NCBI GenBank assembly: GCA_023548195.1
Contig: JAJHZJ010000121.1
Location: 4,491,180 to 4,555,179 of the forward strand
Source: Bettongia penicillata ogilbyi
Lineage: Eukaryota; Chordata; Mammalia; Diprotodontia; Potoroidae
DNA: 64,000 nucleotides
Direction: 5' to 3'
The position numbers were made by a program, and so were the translations under genes. Each line of letters opens with the position of its first letter. Position 1 is the stretch's first letter. Below the pieces are notes generated by a model. The model searched no databases and was not told the origin of the DNA. It saw only the letters and a program-made list of their open reading frames with translations. Below are positions 30,707-41,631 of the stretch, one piece after another.

Positions 30707-30864
30707 CAGCAGTATTAATTTCATTTTCATTAGCTAGATTTCTTTTCATAATGGTTTATAATCTGTGATGTTATTCAGCTAATGATTTTGATAATTTGGG
30801 GTTGGTATCTAAAAGATGCTAATACAGTGAGTGCTAGCATACATGTGGTTGGGTGGACTATAAT

Positions 30865-31020
30865 AGGCAGTGTGTTATAGTGAATAAAAGGTTATACTTG
30901 AAGTTGGGAAGACTTGAGTTCAAAACCAGCCTCACTATTTGTGTGACTGGGAGTCACTCAGCCCCTTTGATCTTTAAAATGAGAAGAGAGAAGTAGTTTG
31001 GACTTGTGACATCTAAGGTC
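30865..31020 (+). mobile_element. tRNA-derived SINE head
   Basis: GGCAGTGTGTTATAGTGAATAAAAGG, AAGTTGGGAAGACTTGAGTTCAAAACC and GTGTGACTGGGAGTCACTCAGCCC give a decayed head followed by a short body. Confidence 0.65.
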
Positions 31021-31239
31021 TCTTTTACTTGCTCTAAATATATTATCCCATTTACACCAAAATAATGGTAATTGCCATTGCTATGTCACCTTGAAAGGCT
31101 GGTTTTAAAAAAATCACTTTTACATAGACTCCAAACTGAGGTGTGTTGCCAGGAAGACTAAAGAATGAGGGATGAAGGAATGAATGGATAAATGAAAAAG
31201 AATTTGTTATGTGCCAAGCATTGTGCTAAGTGACGACAC

Positions 31240-31770
31240 ATTTTTCAGACACAGGAACTCTTGAAGACGGAAGGTTTGTGAGGAGAGACAGAGGTGGTGG
31301 AAGCCACAAACCATTTCAGTCAAAGATCCTTGAAATAGTGAATTAAGACGCATTGTAATACATCCATTCCATTCTCAAGGTTAGACTTCGCATTCAATGT
31401 GACATATCTGAAGGGGAAAGAGGAATTCATAAATGGAATGATGAGCAAGCAAGAGAAAGCAGAAGAGAGACATGCCAGATGGAAAAAGGTATTCTGGTCT
31501 ATGAGTAAAAGAGCCATATGGCTTTGTTTTTTGTTAACCACGCCATGTTTGCAAAGTTTGAATCTGTGTACTTAGATATCATCGTCCTTCCCTCCATAAT
31601 AAAAAATGATGCTCCTGATAGCAGTTACTATCTGTGTATTATGGTGGGATTGTAAAGACTGATATGTAGGCAGGAGGTCTTTCCCACTCAGGCTAGAGCA
31701 GTACAAGAATCACAATTTGTAGAGTCTGCTACTATTCATTTTTTTAAACTCAGCTTTGTATCTTTCTTTC
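31240..31770. other. Unannotated stretch
   Basis: No repeat consensus or gene-like frame recognised. A 73-codon minus frame (31320-31541) has no motif. Confidence 0.3.
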
Positions 31771-31779
31771 CTTTTGCTC

Positions 31780-32045
31780 CAATAGGACTACCTCAGTTAG
31801 ACTGTAAGCCATTGACTGTATTTAATGAGCATCTACTGTGTGCAGATGTCTGTGCCAGAAATTCTGAGTAGAAGCAAAGGAGATACCCAGGACATGCTCT
31901 GAAATTGCTGTCTGCCTCTCCGGCTTCCCGCTTTCCATTACTGTGCTCCATTATTTGAAACTCGGCTTCAGTGCACCATTACAGCTTTGCTTTTGTCTAT
32001 TCAATTTATTTGTTCAATAAATATTAAGTGCCTACTAATGTATGC
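31780..32045. mobile_element. L2-derived pieces
   Basis: Two L2-like motifs lie here. GACTGTATTTAATGAGCATCTACTGTGTGCAG is in the antisense style, and a sense-like TTTGTTCAATAAATATTAAGTGCC lies at about 32010. Both are short. Confidence 0.4.
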
Positions 32046-32229
32046 TACACTATCTGCCTCATTTCAGCTTGCCATGAAGGAGTTGTTTGAATATCTTGAT
32101 GTCACGCATTTTGTGTACAACAAGTAGTTTGTGAAATTTTATGATTTCTCCCCCATCCTCCACCCACTAAGACAAACCATACATAGAAGCATATCTATTT
32201 AGAGTCTTTGACTAAAAAAACATCACGGC

Positions 32230-32440
32230 AGGACACAATGAGACATAATGGATAGCTAGAAAGTCATCAGTGAAGAGATTTCCTAGACATGGGATCGTAT
32301 GCGAGTTCCCAGAACTTCAGTTTATTCTTCTGTAAAATTGGGATAGTAAGAGCTGAAATGTCTATCTGAGGGGTTATTGTGAGACCTCAAAGAGGTGATG
32401 GGTATAAAAATACCTCAAAAAGTCATATATTTAAAAAATA
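32230..32440 (+). mobile_element. tRNA-derived SINE, decayed
   Basis: CACAATGAGACATAATGGATAGC, CTTCTGTAAAATTGGGATAG and GGGGTTATTGTGAGACCTCAAAG retain SINE head and body words at the expected spacing. Confidence 0.5.
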
Positions 32441-32519
32441 CATTCCAGTTCATGTACAGTCATGTAATTATTGTTACTATTAGTAAGTTGCAAAGAGATG
32501 ATTCTCCACTCTTCTGAGA

Positions 32520-32762
32520 AAAATGCTGGTCCTGGAGTCAGGAATTCAAATCTGGTCTTAGGTACTTACGAGCTATGTGACCCTGGGCAAGTCTCTTCAT
32601 ATTTATCTATTTCATTTTCTTCTCTTATAAAATGAACTAATAATAGCATCTATCTATCAGAGTTATTGTGAGGACAAAATGAGGATAAGATTTGTAAAGT
32701 TCTTTGTGATGTGAACTTTAAAGTGCTGTATAAAAATGCTGGCTATTATCATCATCATCATT
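32520..32762 (+). mobile_element. tRNA-derived SINE (MAR1 type)
   Basis: AATGCTGGTCCTGGAGTCAGG, AGCTATGTGACCCTGGGCAAGTC, AGAGTTATTGTGAGGACAAAATGAGG and AAGTGCTGTATAAAAATGCTGGCTATTATC give the head and the full tail of the marsupial CORE SINE. The first bases of the head are missing. Confidence 0.82.
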
Positions 32763-32999
32763 GGTAGTAGAAACAGTGGTGTAAATCTCTTCAGGAGATT
32801 TTGTGTGTTTATGCAGAGCAAGAGTGGGAGAATTAAGTCTGTTATTTACCCTCAAATGCAAACTGTGACTGGACAATTTTCCATACAACTTTGGAAGTGC
32901 ATTATCATTCTCTGGAGAACTCAGCAGGAAAAATAGACTGCAGCTTAATAATGCAAATCCCAATTTTGTCAATAATAATAATGTCCATAAACTTGTCAC

Positions 33000-33130
33000 T
33001 TTATTAATTTTAAAAATGTTTATTAATCATCTACTATGCACAGAGCAGTATTTAAGATGCTGGAGAGGATATAAAATTGAGTCATGATACCATTCTTGTC
33101 CTCCTGGAGTTTATGAACATACTTAAACAC
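33000..33130 (-). mobile_element. L2 LINE 3' terminus, antisense
   Basis: AATGTTTATTAATCATCTACTATGCACAGAGC, CATTCTTGTCCTCCTGGAGTTTATG follow the reversed L2 end. Confidence 0.6.
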
Positions 33131-33279
33131 TCAAATGGATTATTGATTATTGAAATGGTTCTTCCAATAATTCAAATTGCCACCCATTCATAGCTGTCCA
33201 TCCTGTATGAATCTTTACTGTGTCCTCCTACCAGTTTTTCACAGGGCCCCTAATATGACACAAAAATAATCATGGCAAC

Positions 33280-33340
33280 AAATATATGTATATATATATA
33301 TATATTTATGTGTGAATATATATATATATATATCATATAA
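33280..33340. repeat. (TA)n microsatellite
   Basis: Runs of TATATATATATAT interrupted by TTATGTGTGAA. Confidence 0.9.
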
Positions 33341-33869
33341 AAAGTATGTAAAAAGGTGTAAGCAAAGTGTTGCAAGAAGAATGAGCAGGTCATAATGAGA
33401 TGAGTTACATACTAGGCTGGGAATGGAGACTGAGGAATGAAGAGAAACTCCATAGAAGATTGATAGTAACCAAATTGTACTTTAAAAGATTTAATGAACT
33501 ATACAAAGACTTACTCTGGTGTCTTGTTGTATGGAGATGACCTTGAATTCTTGAAGATTATGACAGCACACTCTATACTATGCTAGATTATACCAAGCTA
33601 GAAAGATTCTGAGTATGGCTCTGACAACAGATCATGCCTGTTTTCCAAGAACCAGTATACAACAAGGTATATCACCAGTAGGTTGGCCAGTTGGTGATTC
33701 TTTGGCCCCGGCGATGTATGAAACAAAGAAATTTACAAAATGACTTTGAGTCCTGTGCAAACTTTTTTGGTTTATACAGTGATATTGGCAAAGTAGAAGT
33801 AAAGGAGACAATGGTGCTAAGAATCACACAGTTTTTATATTGTATATATATTTATGTAGATTTTAACTA

Positions 33870-36190
33870 TAAATCTGAGATTCTAGGTCATTCATGTAAA
33901 TTTTGACATTCTGACTTTAAATGAAATCTGAAAAAGAAGGAAGTTTTCCTCTAAATGGAAGGAAGGTTCACTGTACTCCTTGGAGAAGCATAAGCTGGTT
34001 TTCTCATACCTCCAAAGGCAACAAGAAAAGTATTTTGTGGGATATTTGGTCATGTCATAATAGATTAATCAGTATAAGTATATGTAACAAGACCATTAAG
34101 AAAATATTTTCTGTTTATGTACCAGTGTTGATTACAGAGAATGAAGACATAGAAAATGTCTATAATGCCCTTCAAATTAAATCAACATACATTTTGATAT
34201 TCATACATTAGTATTTGGGTGGGAATAGGTGGGAATGGCAAAAAATACTAGAAAGCATAGTTCAAGAAAAGGGAATGAGAGATCAGGACCTGTAGACTAC
34301 AAAGGAGTCTAATGTCCTTGCTGACATAAGTACTTTCTTTAAGAAAATAATTGGTAGTGTCTGGTCATTGTGATCAACAAATAACACAATAAAATAAAAT
34401 AGATTACATTTTAATAGACAGGAAAACACTTATTATTGGTGTGTAGTCTACAAGTGTTTCACCTCTCTTATCCCCTTTCCATAAATCATGTTTTCTAGTA
34501 AACCTGGGTATATTTAGACTTTAGACTTGTCAGAGAATAGACCAGATTTAAGAAAATGGCTTAAAGAAAGAATAAGAAAAAATAGATATCATGCCACTTA
34601 ACTAACTAAATCCTGAATTATTTAAATAAATAAATATTAACTAAGAATGTTGATGTTGTTCAGTCATGTCCAGCTCCTCATGATACCATTTGGGGTTTTC
34701 TTGGCAAAGATGCTGGAATGGTTTGCCATTTCCTTCCTTCCTTCCATTTTACAAATGAAGAAAACTGAGGCCAACAGGGTTAAGTAACCTACTGAGGTTC
34801 AAATAGCTAATAAGTGTTTGAGGTCAGATTTAAATTCAGGTCTTCCTAATACCAGGCCTGGCACTCTATCTACTGTGCCACCTAGTTGCCCTAAGTAAAA
34901 ATGGGTAATGGACAATTGATATAACATTAATACCAATTATAATTACTTTATATACACATTTAATTGATTTTAATATTTTCAAACAGAAAAGACCAAAAGA
35001 ACTCAGAAAATACCTTAATAAGCAGACATGAGTTACTTGCCTTGTGGAGAAGAGGAATCTTATGAAGAATGACAATGGATTATTATTTGCAGCATTGTAT
35101 CATAAAACATAGAGAAGCAATGGAGAGCTAGAACAATTTTAACTTGGACCCTACCAGTGTAGCCTTCAATATCCTTATGGAAATAAACAAATGGAACTGT
35201 GGGAGAAAAAGGAGTTGAATTTGGACCAAATATTCATGCTACTGGCAACGTAACTTTGAAGGCATTGAAAGTATCTGAAAGAGCTCTACATAGAGAAAGC
35301 ATTAGAATTTGGAGGGATAGGGAAAGACTTCTTGTAAAAGATGTGTGAACTTAAAGGAAGTCAGGGGAAAAGTCTTTAAATGGTATAACAGAAATAATTC
35401 ATCCTGACCCTCTGTTCATAAACATAAAGTAATGTACAAAACAGGGGGATACAGATGTGCCAAAGATATTTGCCAGTGTGATAGAGAGCTAAGATAGAGA
35501 GTCCAAGTTGAAGAGAGATTCCCTGAGGATGACAGAGCTCTACAGGTATTTCTCTTTGGCTATGTTATGAAAATACTTGTTTTATTTCTTATGTTCAGAA
35601 TAAAATAAATAACAAAAAAGAAATGCCGTTATAGTATTTGCATCAAGTTCCAGAACATTAGAAAACCTTTTGGAAGAGATCTGTAACCACTGAAAAACTT
35701 TGGCCTGACCTTTTACATAGGAAAAGTTGAGGGGATGAAGAATGACTATTGCCCAGATTATGACATGTAGTATGACAATTTATTGAGCTGGTTCATCAGT
35801 ATGTGTATCTGGAACAGACAGTACAAATCAAAAGAGAGTTGGGCGCAGAATGAATAAAAGAAAGAGAGAATTGCCTTCAGGAAATTATAAAGCTCCTTTT
35901 GTGACCTCAAGATATCTTAAAAACAAAGATCCAGCTTTTAAATATCAACTTTCTACTGTTGTTGCAGTATGGATGGAGGACAGGACATACAACAATTTCT
36001 GAAGACTAGAAAATGAATTTCACATAGAAAGCAATGGAGAAGAGGATGGTGTTGTGAATAGTCTCATAAGAAAAACAGAAGGAAAAGATATCATTAAAGA
36101 AATGTATAGTAAGAGAAGATGGCTGGTCATAGGTTAAAGGGCAGGGATGAGGGGCAGACAGCCAGAGTGCTCCATTGTTACCCTCAGTGT
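33870..36190 (+). mobile_element. RTE-like LINE with endonuclease and RT blocks, decayed
   Basis: Motifs of one non-LTR retrotransposon ORF2 appear in order although no long frame survives. The endonuclease covers about 33870-34430, with FDILTLNEI, RLISISI...KIFSVYVPV, GNERSG..VDYK and a final DYILIDRK-type block. A SINE interrupts it at 34655-34893. Reverse transcriptase follows: KQGDTDVPKIFASVIES (35439-35489), VIVFASSSRTLENLLEEI (35628-35681), YVYLEQTVQIKREL (35800-35841), AMEKRM (36031-36048) and DIIKEMYSKRRW (36088-36123). The clade looks RTE-like, distinct from the BovB copy at the right edge. Stops and frameshifts make it non-functional. Confidence 0.68.
34655..34893 (-). mobile_element. 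RTE-tailed SINE, antisense
   Basis: GTTGTTCAGTCATGTCCAGC is the reversed RTE-like tail. GGGGTTTTCTTGGCAAAGATGCTGGAATGGTTTGCC and CTACTGTGCCACCTAGTTGCCC complete the antisense SINE. It interrupts the RTE-like LINE between its endonuclease and RT parts. Confidence 0.92.
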
Positions 36191-36204
36191 TGGCAGAAAA
36201 TGAG

Positions 36205-36275
36205 AAATAACTCCAGTGCTTAGTACAGTGCCTGGCATATAATAGATATTTAATAAGTGTTAGTTGATTGATAGA
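36205..36275 (+). mobile_element. L2 LINE 3' terminus
   Basis: CAGTGCTTAGTACAGTGCCTGGCATATAATAGATATTTAATAAGTGTTAGTTGATTGAT is a clear L2 end with the TGATTGAT-type terminal repeat. Confidence 0.7.
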
Positions 36276-36639
36276 GCATCTTTGATTGACCTCTTCTGTT
36301 GAATTTATGGGAGAACATGAACAAGCGTTATAAATAATGGGCAAGCACGGATGAGTTGTTATCTACATTGTAAGGAGCCATCAGATGATGAGTTCAAAGA
36401 CCCATTTGAGGATGGAAGAATGAAGGATGAACACTGAATATTTAAGAGGTGAAATGGGGAAAAAGTTATACATTCCAATTGTAGTATGCAACATGAATAA
36501 AGACATAAGAGAGAAGAAAGCATAGAATATGGATAAGTCATAGCATGTAGAATAGTATGGCTGTCATGAAGAGTACACACTATACAGACGGCCCAACAAG
36601 GCACGTTAAGGTGTGCGAACTTAACTCAGTAGGCATTTA

Positions 36640-36930
36640 GGACCTATTGTAGGGCTTTGAGCAGATTAGGGACATTATCGAATTTATGTTTAAGGAGGAT
36701 TAGTTTTGCAGCTGTTTGAAAGATGGATTAGAGAGAGGGGAGAGATTAGGAGTTGGAAATCCTATCAGGATGCTGTTGAAATCATCGAGACAGGTGGTGA
36801 GTGGTAACAAGGCCTTGAACTTTGATGGTGACAGCATGAATGGAAAGGAGAGGACAGATGTGAGAGATATTTTGGTGGTAGAATGAACAGGACTTGGTAA
36901 CTAACTGGATATGATAAGCATATAAACAGT
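36640..36930 (-). mobile_element. L2 LINE ORF2 fragment, antisense
   Basis: GCAGCTGTTTGAAAGATGGATTAGAG, CAGGATGCTGTTGAAATCATCGAGACAGGTGGTGAG, GATATTTTGGTGGTAGAATGAACAGGACTTGG follow the antisense order of the L2 reverse-transcriptase C-terminal region (ctattgcaatagtccaggc...acaggccttgg). The long minus frame 36782-37207 partly follows the old coding strand but is broken and unrelated at both ends. Confidence 0.65.
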
Positions 36931-37204
36931 ACATAATTACTGGAAAATAATACATAACAAAACAATATTCAATGGATGGCTTCAAGCTTGCCAATCTCCT
37001 ACTCCCTAGAAATCCCTCAGACACTGGATGAGCTGGACCTAAGATTTCTGGTAAATGGACAGTTGGAATTTCTTTAGTTCTCCAAATGTGGTGAACCAGG
37101 ACTGCTAGGTCACTACTCCCCTCTTTAGATGAAGAATCAAGAATTCTGAAGAAACTGATTTGGGGACTCAGCACAGGGAGGGAACCTAGGAGGATGTACA
37201 GATA

Positions 37205-37330
37205 CATAGAATCCTAGGATCAAAGATTTAAACCTGGAAAGATTCTGAGAAGCTATTGAATTCAACCCACTCATTTTATAGATGAGACACTGAGGAAAAG
37301 AGTGACTTGGCCATAGTCAGACGGACTTGG
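37205..37330 (+). mobile_element. CR1/L3- or MIR-like fragment
   Basis: AGAATCCTAGGATCAAAGATTTAAACCTGGAAAG, CCCACTCATTTTATAGATGAGACACTGAGG and GACTTGGCCATAGTCAG repeat the motif order of 8695-8800. Confidence 0.5.
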
Positions 37331-37589
37331 ACTTTTGACTGTGCCTGGGGGATGGCTTACAGGGACTTTGAGCTCTTCTGGCTCCAACTAGTTCATCAAA
37401 GAACAGGGTGAGGAGACTGAACATTTGGTCCTGGTAAGGAGAAGCTGTAGTATTGTTTTATCCTCAGCTTGACCTCAGTGATGGTCTTCCTTTATGGGAG
37501 CTGTCTCGCGTCCTCCCCCTTTTTGTCCCCCACCCCTATCCAAAAGCTCACACTGATAGTTTAAAGAGGGAAAGAGAATTAAAAATAGA

Positions 37590-37728
37590 GGACATTCAAA
37601 AAAGACTTGATGTAGCAAGTGACACTTAAGATGAGACTTGAAAGAAGCCAGAGGATATGGTAAATAGTTGGGAAGACAGTAGGTGGTGAGGAAGTAACAG
37701 CATTTTGTATGCTGTGGTATGTGGTATG
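37590..37728 (-). mobile_element. L2 LINE fragment, antisense
   Basis: GACACTTAAGATGAGACTTGAAAGAAGCCAGAGG matches the antisense L2 words 'ttagctgagacttgaaggaagccagg'. It ends where the inverted repeat arm begins. Confidence 0.5.
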
Positions 37729-37954
37729 CTGATCGATGTGTTATTGATTGATTGATTTAGGACCTCTTAGCTTTTCTGACATTTCAAAGCTCTCAAGATT
37801 TTAGTCTCATACAGTCTATCTTTTACATTTACTCACCTAAAATTACGAAACCAAGACAGAAGAAACAAAAGTGTCATCTTGTAATAGGACTAATATTTAC
37901 CCCCACTTCCCCTCTCCTCAATGTAAGTTAGGCTCCATACCTCCCTTGATACAG
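37729..37954. repeat. Inverted repeat arm A (226 bp)
   Basis: The reverse complement of this arm aligns with 39098-39326 over its whole length. I count three substitutions, one single-base indel and one CAAT unit difference, about 98-99% identity excluding the indels. Both arms start abruptly at CTGTATCAAGGGAGG and stop at CACATC(G/T)ATCAG. This copy is flanked by L2 on the left and a SINE on the right, and neither flank is continuous with the arm's parent sequence, so this is probably the derived, inserted copy. Confidence 0.9.
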
Positions 37955-38160
37955 TGGATTAGTTCAATGGATAGTGCTCTGGGTCTGGAGTCAGAGAGAC
38001 CCAAATTCAGCCCTAGTCTTAGACATTTACTAGCTTTGTGACCTGGATACATCATTTAACTTCGGTTGTAGTGAGAATCAAATGAAATAATATTTACAAA
38101 GCCCTTGGCACATAGTAAAGTTGTATAAATGTGAGCTATTATTATTACATATGGACAATT
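37955..38160 (+). mobile_element. tRNA-derived SINE (MAR1 type)
   Basis: TCAATGGATAGTGCTCTGGGTCTGGAGTCAG, AGCTTTGTGACCTGGATACATCATTTAAC, AGTGAGAATCAAATGAAATAATATTTACAAAGC and GTATAAATGTGAGCTATTATTATT give head and body. The first bases of the head are altered where it meets the inverted arm. Confidence 0.8.
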
Positions 38161-38164
38161 TTTA

Positions 38165-38838
38165 AAAAGAAGTTTGTCAATGAAGGGGAAGAAAGATGTA
38201 GGATGGCAGGTGGAAGGGATGTGTGAAGGTTGTTTTTTTATTTTTATGATTGCAAAGATCTGAGTATGTTTGTAAGCAGATGGGGCTGATTGAACATGCC
38301 TAAGAAAGAGAAGATGGTTGTTGAAATAGAGTCTGGAGGAGGTTGAGGAGGTAGGATCAAGGGCACACAGTTAGCAAGAAGTCAAAATATCACTTTCTCT
38401 AAGCCTTGAAGAGGAGAGGATGACTGATAATTTAATGAAGTTTTCAGCAGTGGGGAAGGGAGCTGAAGATTCTTCCATACGATGGCTTCACTTTTATCAG
38501 TGAAGTAGGAAACACTTGTAAGGAGAGGTGGGGAGGAGGGAGGATTGGCCAATGGTGGTGGTGCAGGGCATGCAATGTTTAGAGCATATGGAGTATGCTC
38601 TGCCTGGCTGCTAACTCAAGTGGTTTTGTAATTATGCTTCTGGAAAAGTGTGATGATGTGCTATGGGGGGAGGTTCTGCCCTCGATTCTGAGTATGCACA
38701 GGTATTCTGTGACTCATAGTAAAGAAGAACCTTTCAGTTGTTTGCTGAGCTGGAAATGAGTGTGCCTGTGTATAGAGAGGAGAGTTTGCGCTCTTAAATA
38801 TCCACATGGTCTTGAACATGTGTGGTTCTGATGCCTCA
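38165..38838. other. Unannotated stretch (inside the inverted repeat pair)
   Basis: AG-rich then mixed DNA without recognisable repeat consensus. Confidence 0.3.
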
Positions 38839-38839
38839 C

Positions 38840-39305
38840 CCTGTTAGTTTAGGTTTGATGTGATAAAATGGGACACTAATAAGTCCAATTAACAGATTCA
38901 CTTTATTTAGCTATATTATAGGAAAATATGTCAGCAAGGACACAAAAGCACTTAGTTTCAGGCCTTTCTCACATCTTTATAGAAATGTACAGCAGGGAAG
39001 GGAATGGTGATTTGTGTGAATCTTGGGCACTCACCAAGTCTGAGAGGACAGATTCCACATGGGTGGGACTTTTTAATGCTCTTATGTGACCAGGAAACTG
39101 TATCAAGGGAGGTATGAGCCTAACTTACATTGAGGAGGGGGGAAGTGGGGGTAAATATTAGTCCTATTACAAGATGACACTTTTGTTTCTTCTGTCTGGG
39201 TTTCGTAATTTTAGGTGAGTAAATGTAAAAGATAGACTGTATGAGACTAAAATCTTGAGAGCTTTGAAATGTCAGAAAAGCTAAGAGGTCCTAAATCAAT
39301 CAATC
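38840..39305 (-). mobile_element. LTR-like repeat, antisense
   Basis: TTAGTTTAGGTTTGATGTGATAAAATGGGACACTAATAAG, a TTTATTTAGCTAT block (AATAAA on the minus strand), CACATGGGTGGGACTTTTTAATGCTCTTATGTGACCAGG and TCAAGGGAGGT parallel 48.73-49.06 kb. The minus-strand AATAAA suggests an antisense LTR. The rightmost part is shared with inverted arm A. Confidence 0.45.
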
Positions 39306-39326
39306 AATCAATAACACATCTATCAG
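39098..39326. repeat. Inverted repeat arm B (229 bp)
   Basis: Partner of 37729-37954. Here the arm is continuous with an LTR-like repeat on its left and with an antisense L2 3' end on its right (the CAAT repeat then AACACTTATTAAGAGTGCC). This copy is therefore likely to be the original. Confidence 0.9.
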
Positions 39327-39385
39327 TAAACACTTATTAAGAGTGCCTGGCACTCTGCTAAACTCTGGTGCAGAACAACCAAAGG
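39296..39385 (-). mobile_element. L2 LINE 3' terminus, antisense
   Basis: (ATCA)n followed by AGTAAACACTTATTAAGAGTGCCTGGCACTCTGCTAAACTC is the reverse of the L2 3' end with its TGAT-type terminal repeat. Confidence 0.62.
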
Positions 39386-39719
39386 TTCATGAATGGAGCT
39401 TGCCAGTAGCCCCCAGTGAGGGCCAAGTCTGAGAAGTCACCTACTCAACCCACCTGACGGTGAATCAAACTAGCCATTGAGGCAAGGGAGTGACTCATTG
39501 ATTGGCTATCCCATACCCAGAAATGCATTTGTGGGAGTGATGTTTGTAGCAGTTAATTTAACTTTGAACATACTCTCCCAGAGAAATTGAGGCGGCAGAA
39601 GGAGAGTATGTTCTAGTTTGGGGGTATTGGTTTGGATTTCAGTTTTTGCCTTATTTTCTCAAAAAATTGTAAAACATAATTTATGTTAATAGTGCAGCCT
39701 TAACATCGATGATAGTGTG

Positions 39720-40030
39720 TGTGTTTACCCTTTGTTGCCAAAGAAGACCATGCCATCAGAGAAATAATGACGTGACTTGCACTTGACTTTGTTTTGAGTA
39801 AGGAAGGGCTGTGCAGGTCACCAGCCTCACTTCTCCTCCAGAGTCATCTGAATCCAGTGACCAGATATTCATCAGGATGACTGGAGATGATCCAGGATGA
39901 GGCAATTGGGGTTAAGTGACTTGCCCAAGGTCACACACCTAGTGAGTGTCAAATGTCTGAAGTGAGATTTGAACTCAGGTCCTCCTGACTCCTGCATTGG
40001 TGCTCTATCCACTGCACCACCTAGCTGCCC
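39720..40030 (-). mobile_element. Composite tRNA SINE, full length, antisense, with TSD
   Basis: Read on the minus strand it starts at GGGGCAGCTAGGTGGTGCAG, runs through a complete tRNA-type head ending CACTTAACCCCAATTGCCTC, then passes into a second module (CAGTCATCCTGATGAATATC ... TCTTCTTTGGCAACAAAGGG). The flanks CATCGATGATAGTGTG (39704-39719) and CATCAATGATAGTATG (40031-40046) are a 16-base target duplication with two mismatches. The head and the second module therefore moved as one unit and form one SINE family. An 80-codon minus frame here is incidental. Confidence 0.9.
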
Positions 40031-40619
40031 CATCAATGATAGTATGACTATGTCAAATGGTACAGTGATAATGGGGACACAGTAATTGACACTGGCAAAA
40101 TCATGTCGAAGCACTAATTGTTAGTATCAATAATACTGAGGAGAAATTAACTGATAATTGATAGGTTAGGGAAGGGGGAAATACATCAGATAGGGACTCA
40201 AGTCAATAATATCAGAACAACCCTGGAAGGAGATGCAGTAATATCTCTGCTCTGGGGACCTGGCCCATTAGTGTCAGAATTAGTAATACTCCATTAGCTT
40301 ACCTGCTGTATTTCTGAGAGGTAAGATTGTTGCTGAGGGTTTAAGGAGAGAAGTAGTTCTGGCACTTTTGGTGTGCAGAGTGATATAGGGGGCCAATAAA
40401 ACTAGAGCAACAAAGAATGTGACTGGAAGGGTCTAAGTGAGATTATATGCCATAAATTTAAAATGGATAAAATCAGGACAAGGTAATGGCTTTGTGTTAC
40501 TTTGTATTTGAAAAGCAGAAAAAGAATGGCAATTACTGAACTTCATTTATAAATGCTTTATTTGTTTTAAAAAACTCATTGTATTTTCCCCATGACTTCA
40601 CTCTTGCCCCAAACCAGTC

Positions 40620-41100
40620 AGTGAGACATTTATCAGTGCCTATTACATGACAAGTACTGTGCTAAGTGCCTGTGCAAAAGACAAAGGCAATCTCTGCCCT
40701 TGAGCAGTTCAAAATCTAATGGGTGAGATAGCATGCAAATGATTATGTAATACAAGCTTGGTATAGGATAAATGGGAAGTAATCAACCCAAGAAGTCACT
40801 ATATTAGCATTACATTAGTAATACTATTACTATATTAGCAGAAAGACCTCAACAATATTTTTCGGTGTTTTGTCCAGAGAGAGACCATCCTAGGCTTAGG
40901 GCATAGCCAGTGAAAATGCCCAGGGTAAAGAGGAGTGACTTATTCAAGGAACAGAAACGAGGCTTAATGTCACTGTATCATAGAATATAAGGAGTTGGAG
41001 TGTACAGTGTAAGAAGACTGAAAAAGTAGGGATAGAGCTAAATTATGAAGGACTTTGAACACCAAACAGTAATAATGAGATTTATTTAAAAAATAAACAA
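40620..41100 (-). mobile_element. L2 LINE, antisense, interrupted
   Basis: TTTATCAGTGCCTATTACATGACAAGTACTGTGC, AATCTCTGCCCTTGAGCAGTTC, GCATAGCCAGTGAAAATGCCC, AAGGAACAGAAACGAGG, GGAGTGTACAGTGTAAGAAGACTG and AATTATGAAGGACTTTGAACACC follow the antisense order from the L2 3' end into ORF2. The 40798-40878 piece is foreign to L2 and replaces roughly 100 bases of it. Confidence 0.75.
40798..40878. repeat. Inverted repeat arm C (81 bp)
   Basis: The reverse complement matches 41632-41712 at 78 of 81 positions with no gap. It sits inside an antisense L2 and is not L2-like, so it is probably the inserted copy. Confidence 0.9.
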
Positions 41101-41631
41101 ATGTCACATCAGCAATGACCAACAGCAAATAGCCTTAATCTTTGGAGAAGGAGACACATCTTACCATTGCTCGTTAGTAAGTGTTGGTCTTTGCAGTCCC
41201 AGCGTTTTGATGCTTTTTATTTTGCAGTTTTATCATTCTATTCAAATCTTTCCAAGTTTCTCTGAACTCTTTATAATCATTGTCTCTGAAGGTATGATAA
41301 ATATTTCATTATATTCATATACCATCCTATGTTCATCCATTTCCCAGTTGATGGGCAGCCACTTTTTTCAGTTTCATTTTTGCTTTTTGCTACTACCAAA
41401 AGAACTGCTATCAATATTTTGGTATGTGTAGAACTTTAGCTTCTTTTTGTCCTTTTTGCTGAATATGTTCATGTTTATGCTTTTGTATTTTTAAAAAACA
41501 TAAATGAGTACTATATTTTTTATCAAAGACTTCTGCATCTGTTTATGCTTTCTGTTTATGTTCTCAATATGAACTTTATGTTTGCAATATTACTAAGGTT
41601 AACTATTTTTCTATTCCTATTATAAATGCAT

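Noticed and set aside
36782..37207. 141-codon minus-strand frame
   Set aside because: It overlaps an antisense L2 ORF2 remnant and unrelated flanks. It has no intact LINE domain and no other motif.
37729..39326. Inverted repeats as ends of a DNA transposon
   Set aside because: The right arm is continuous with known older repeats on both sides, the spacer has no transposase, and the arm ends do not look like transposon termini.
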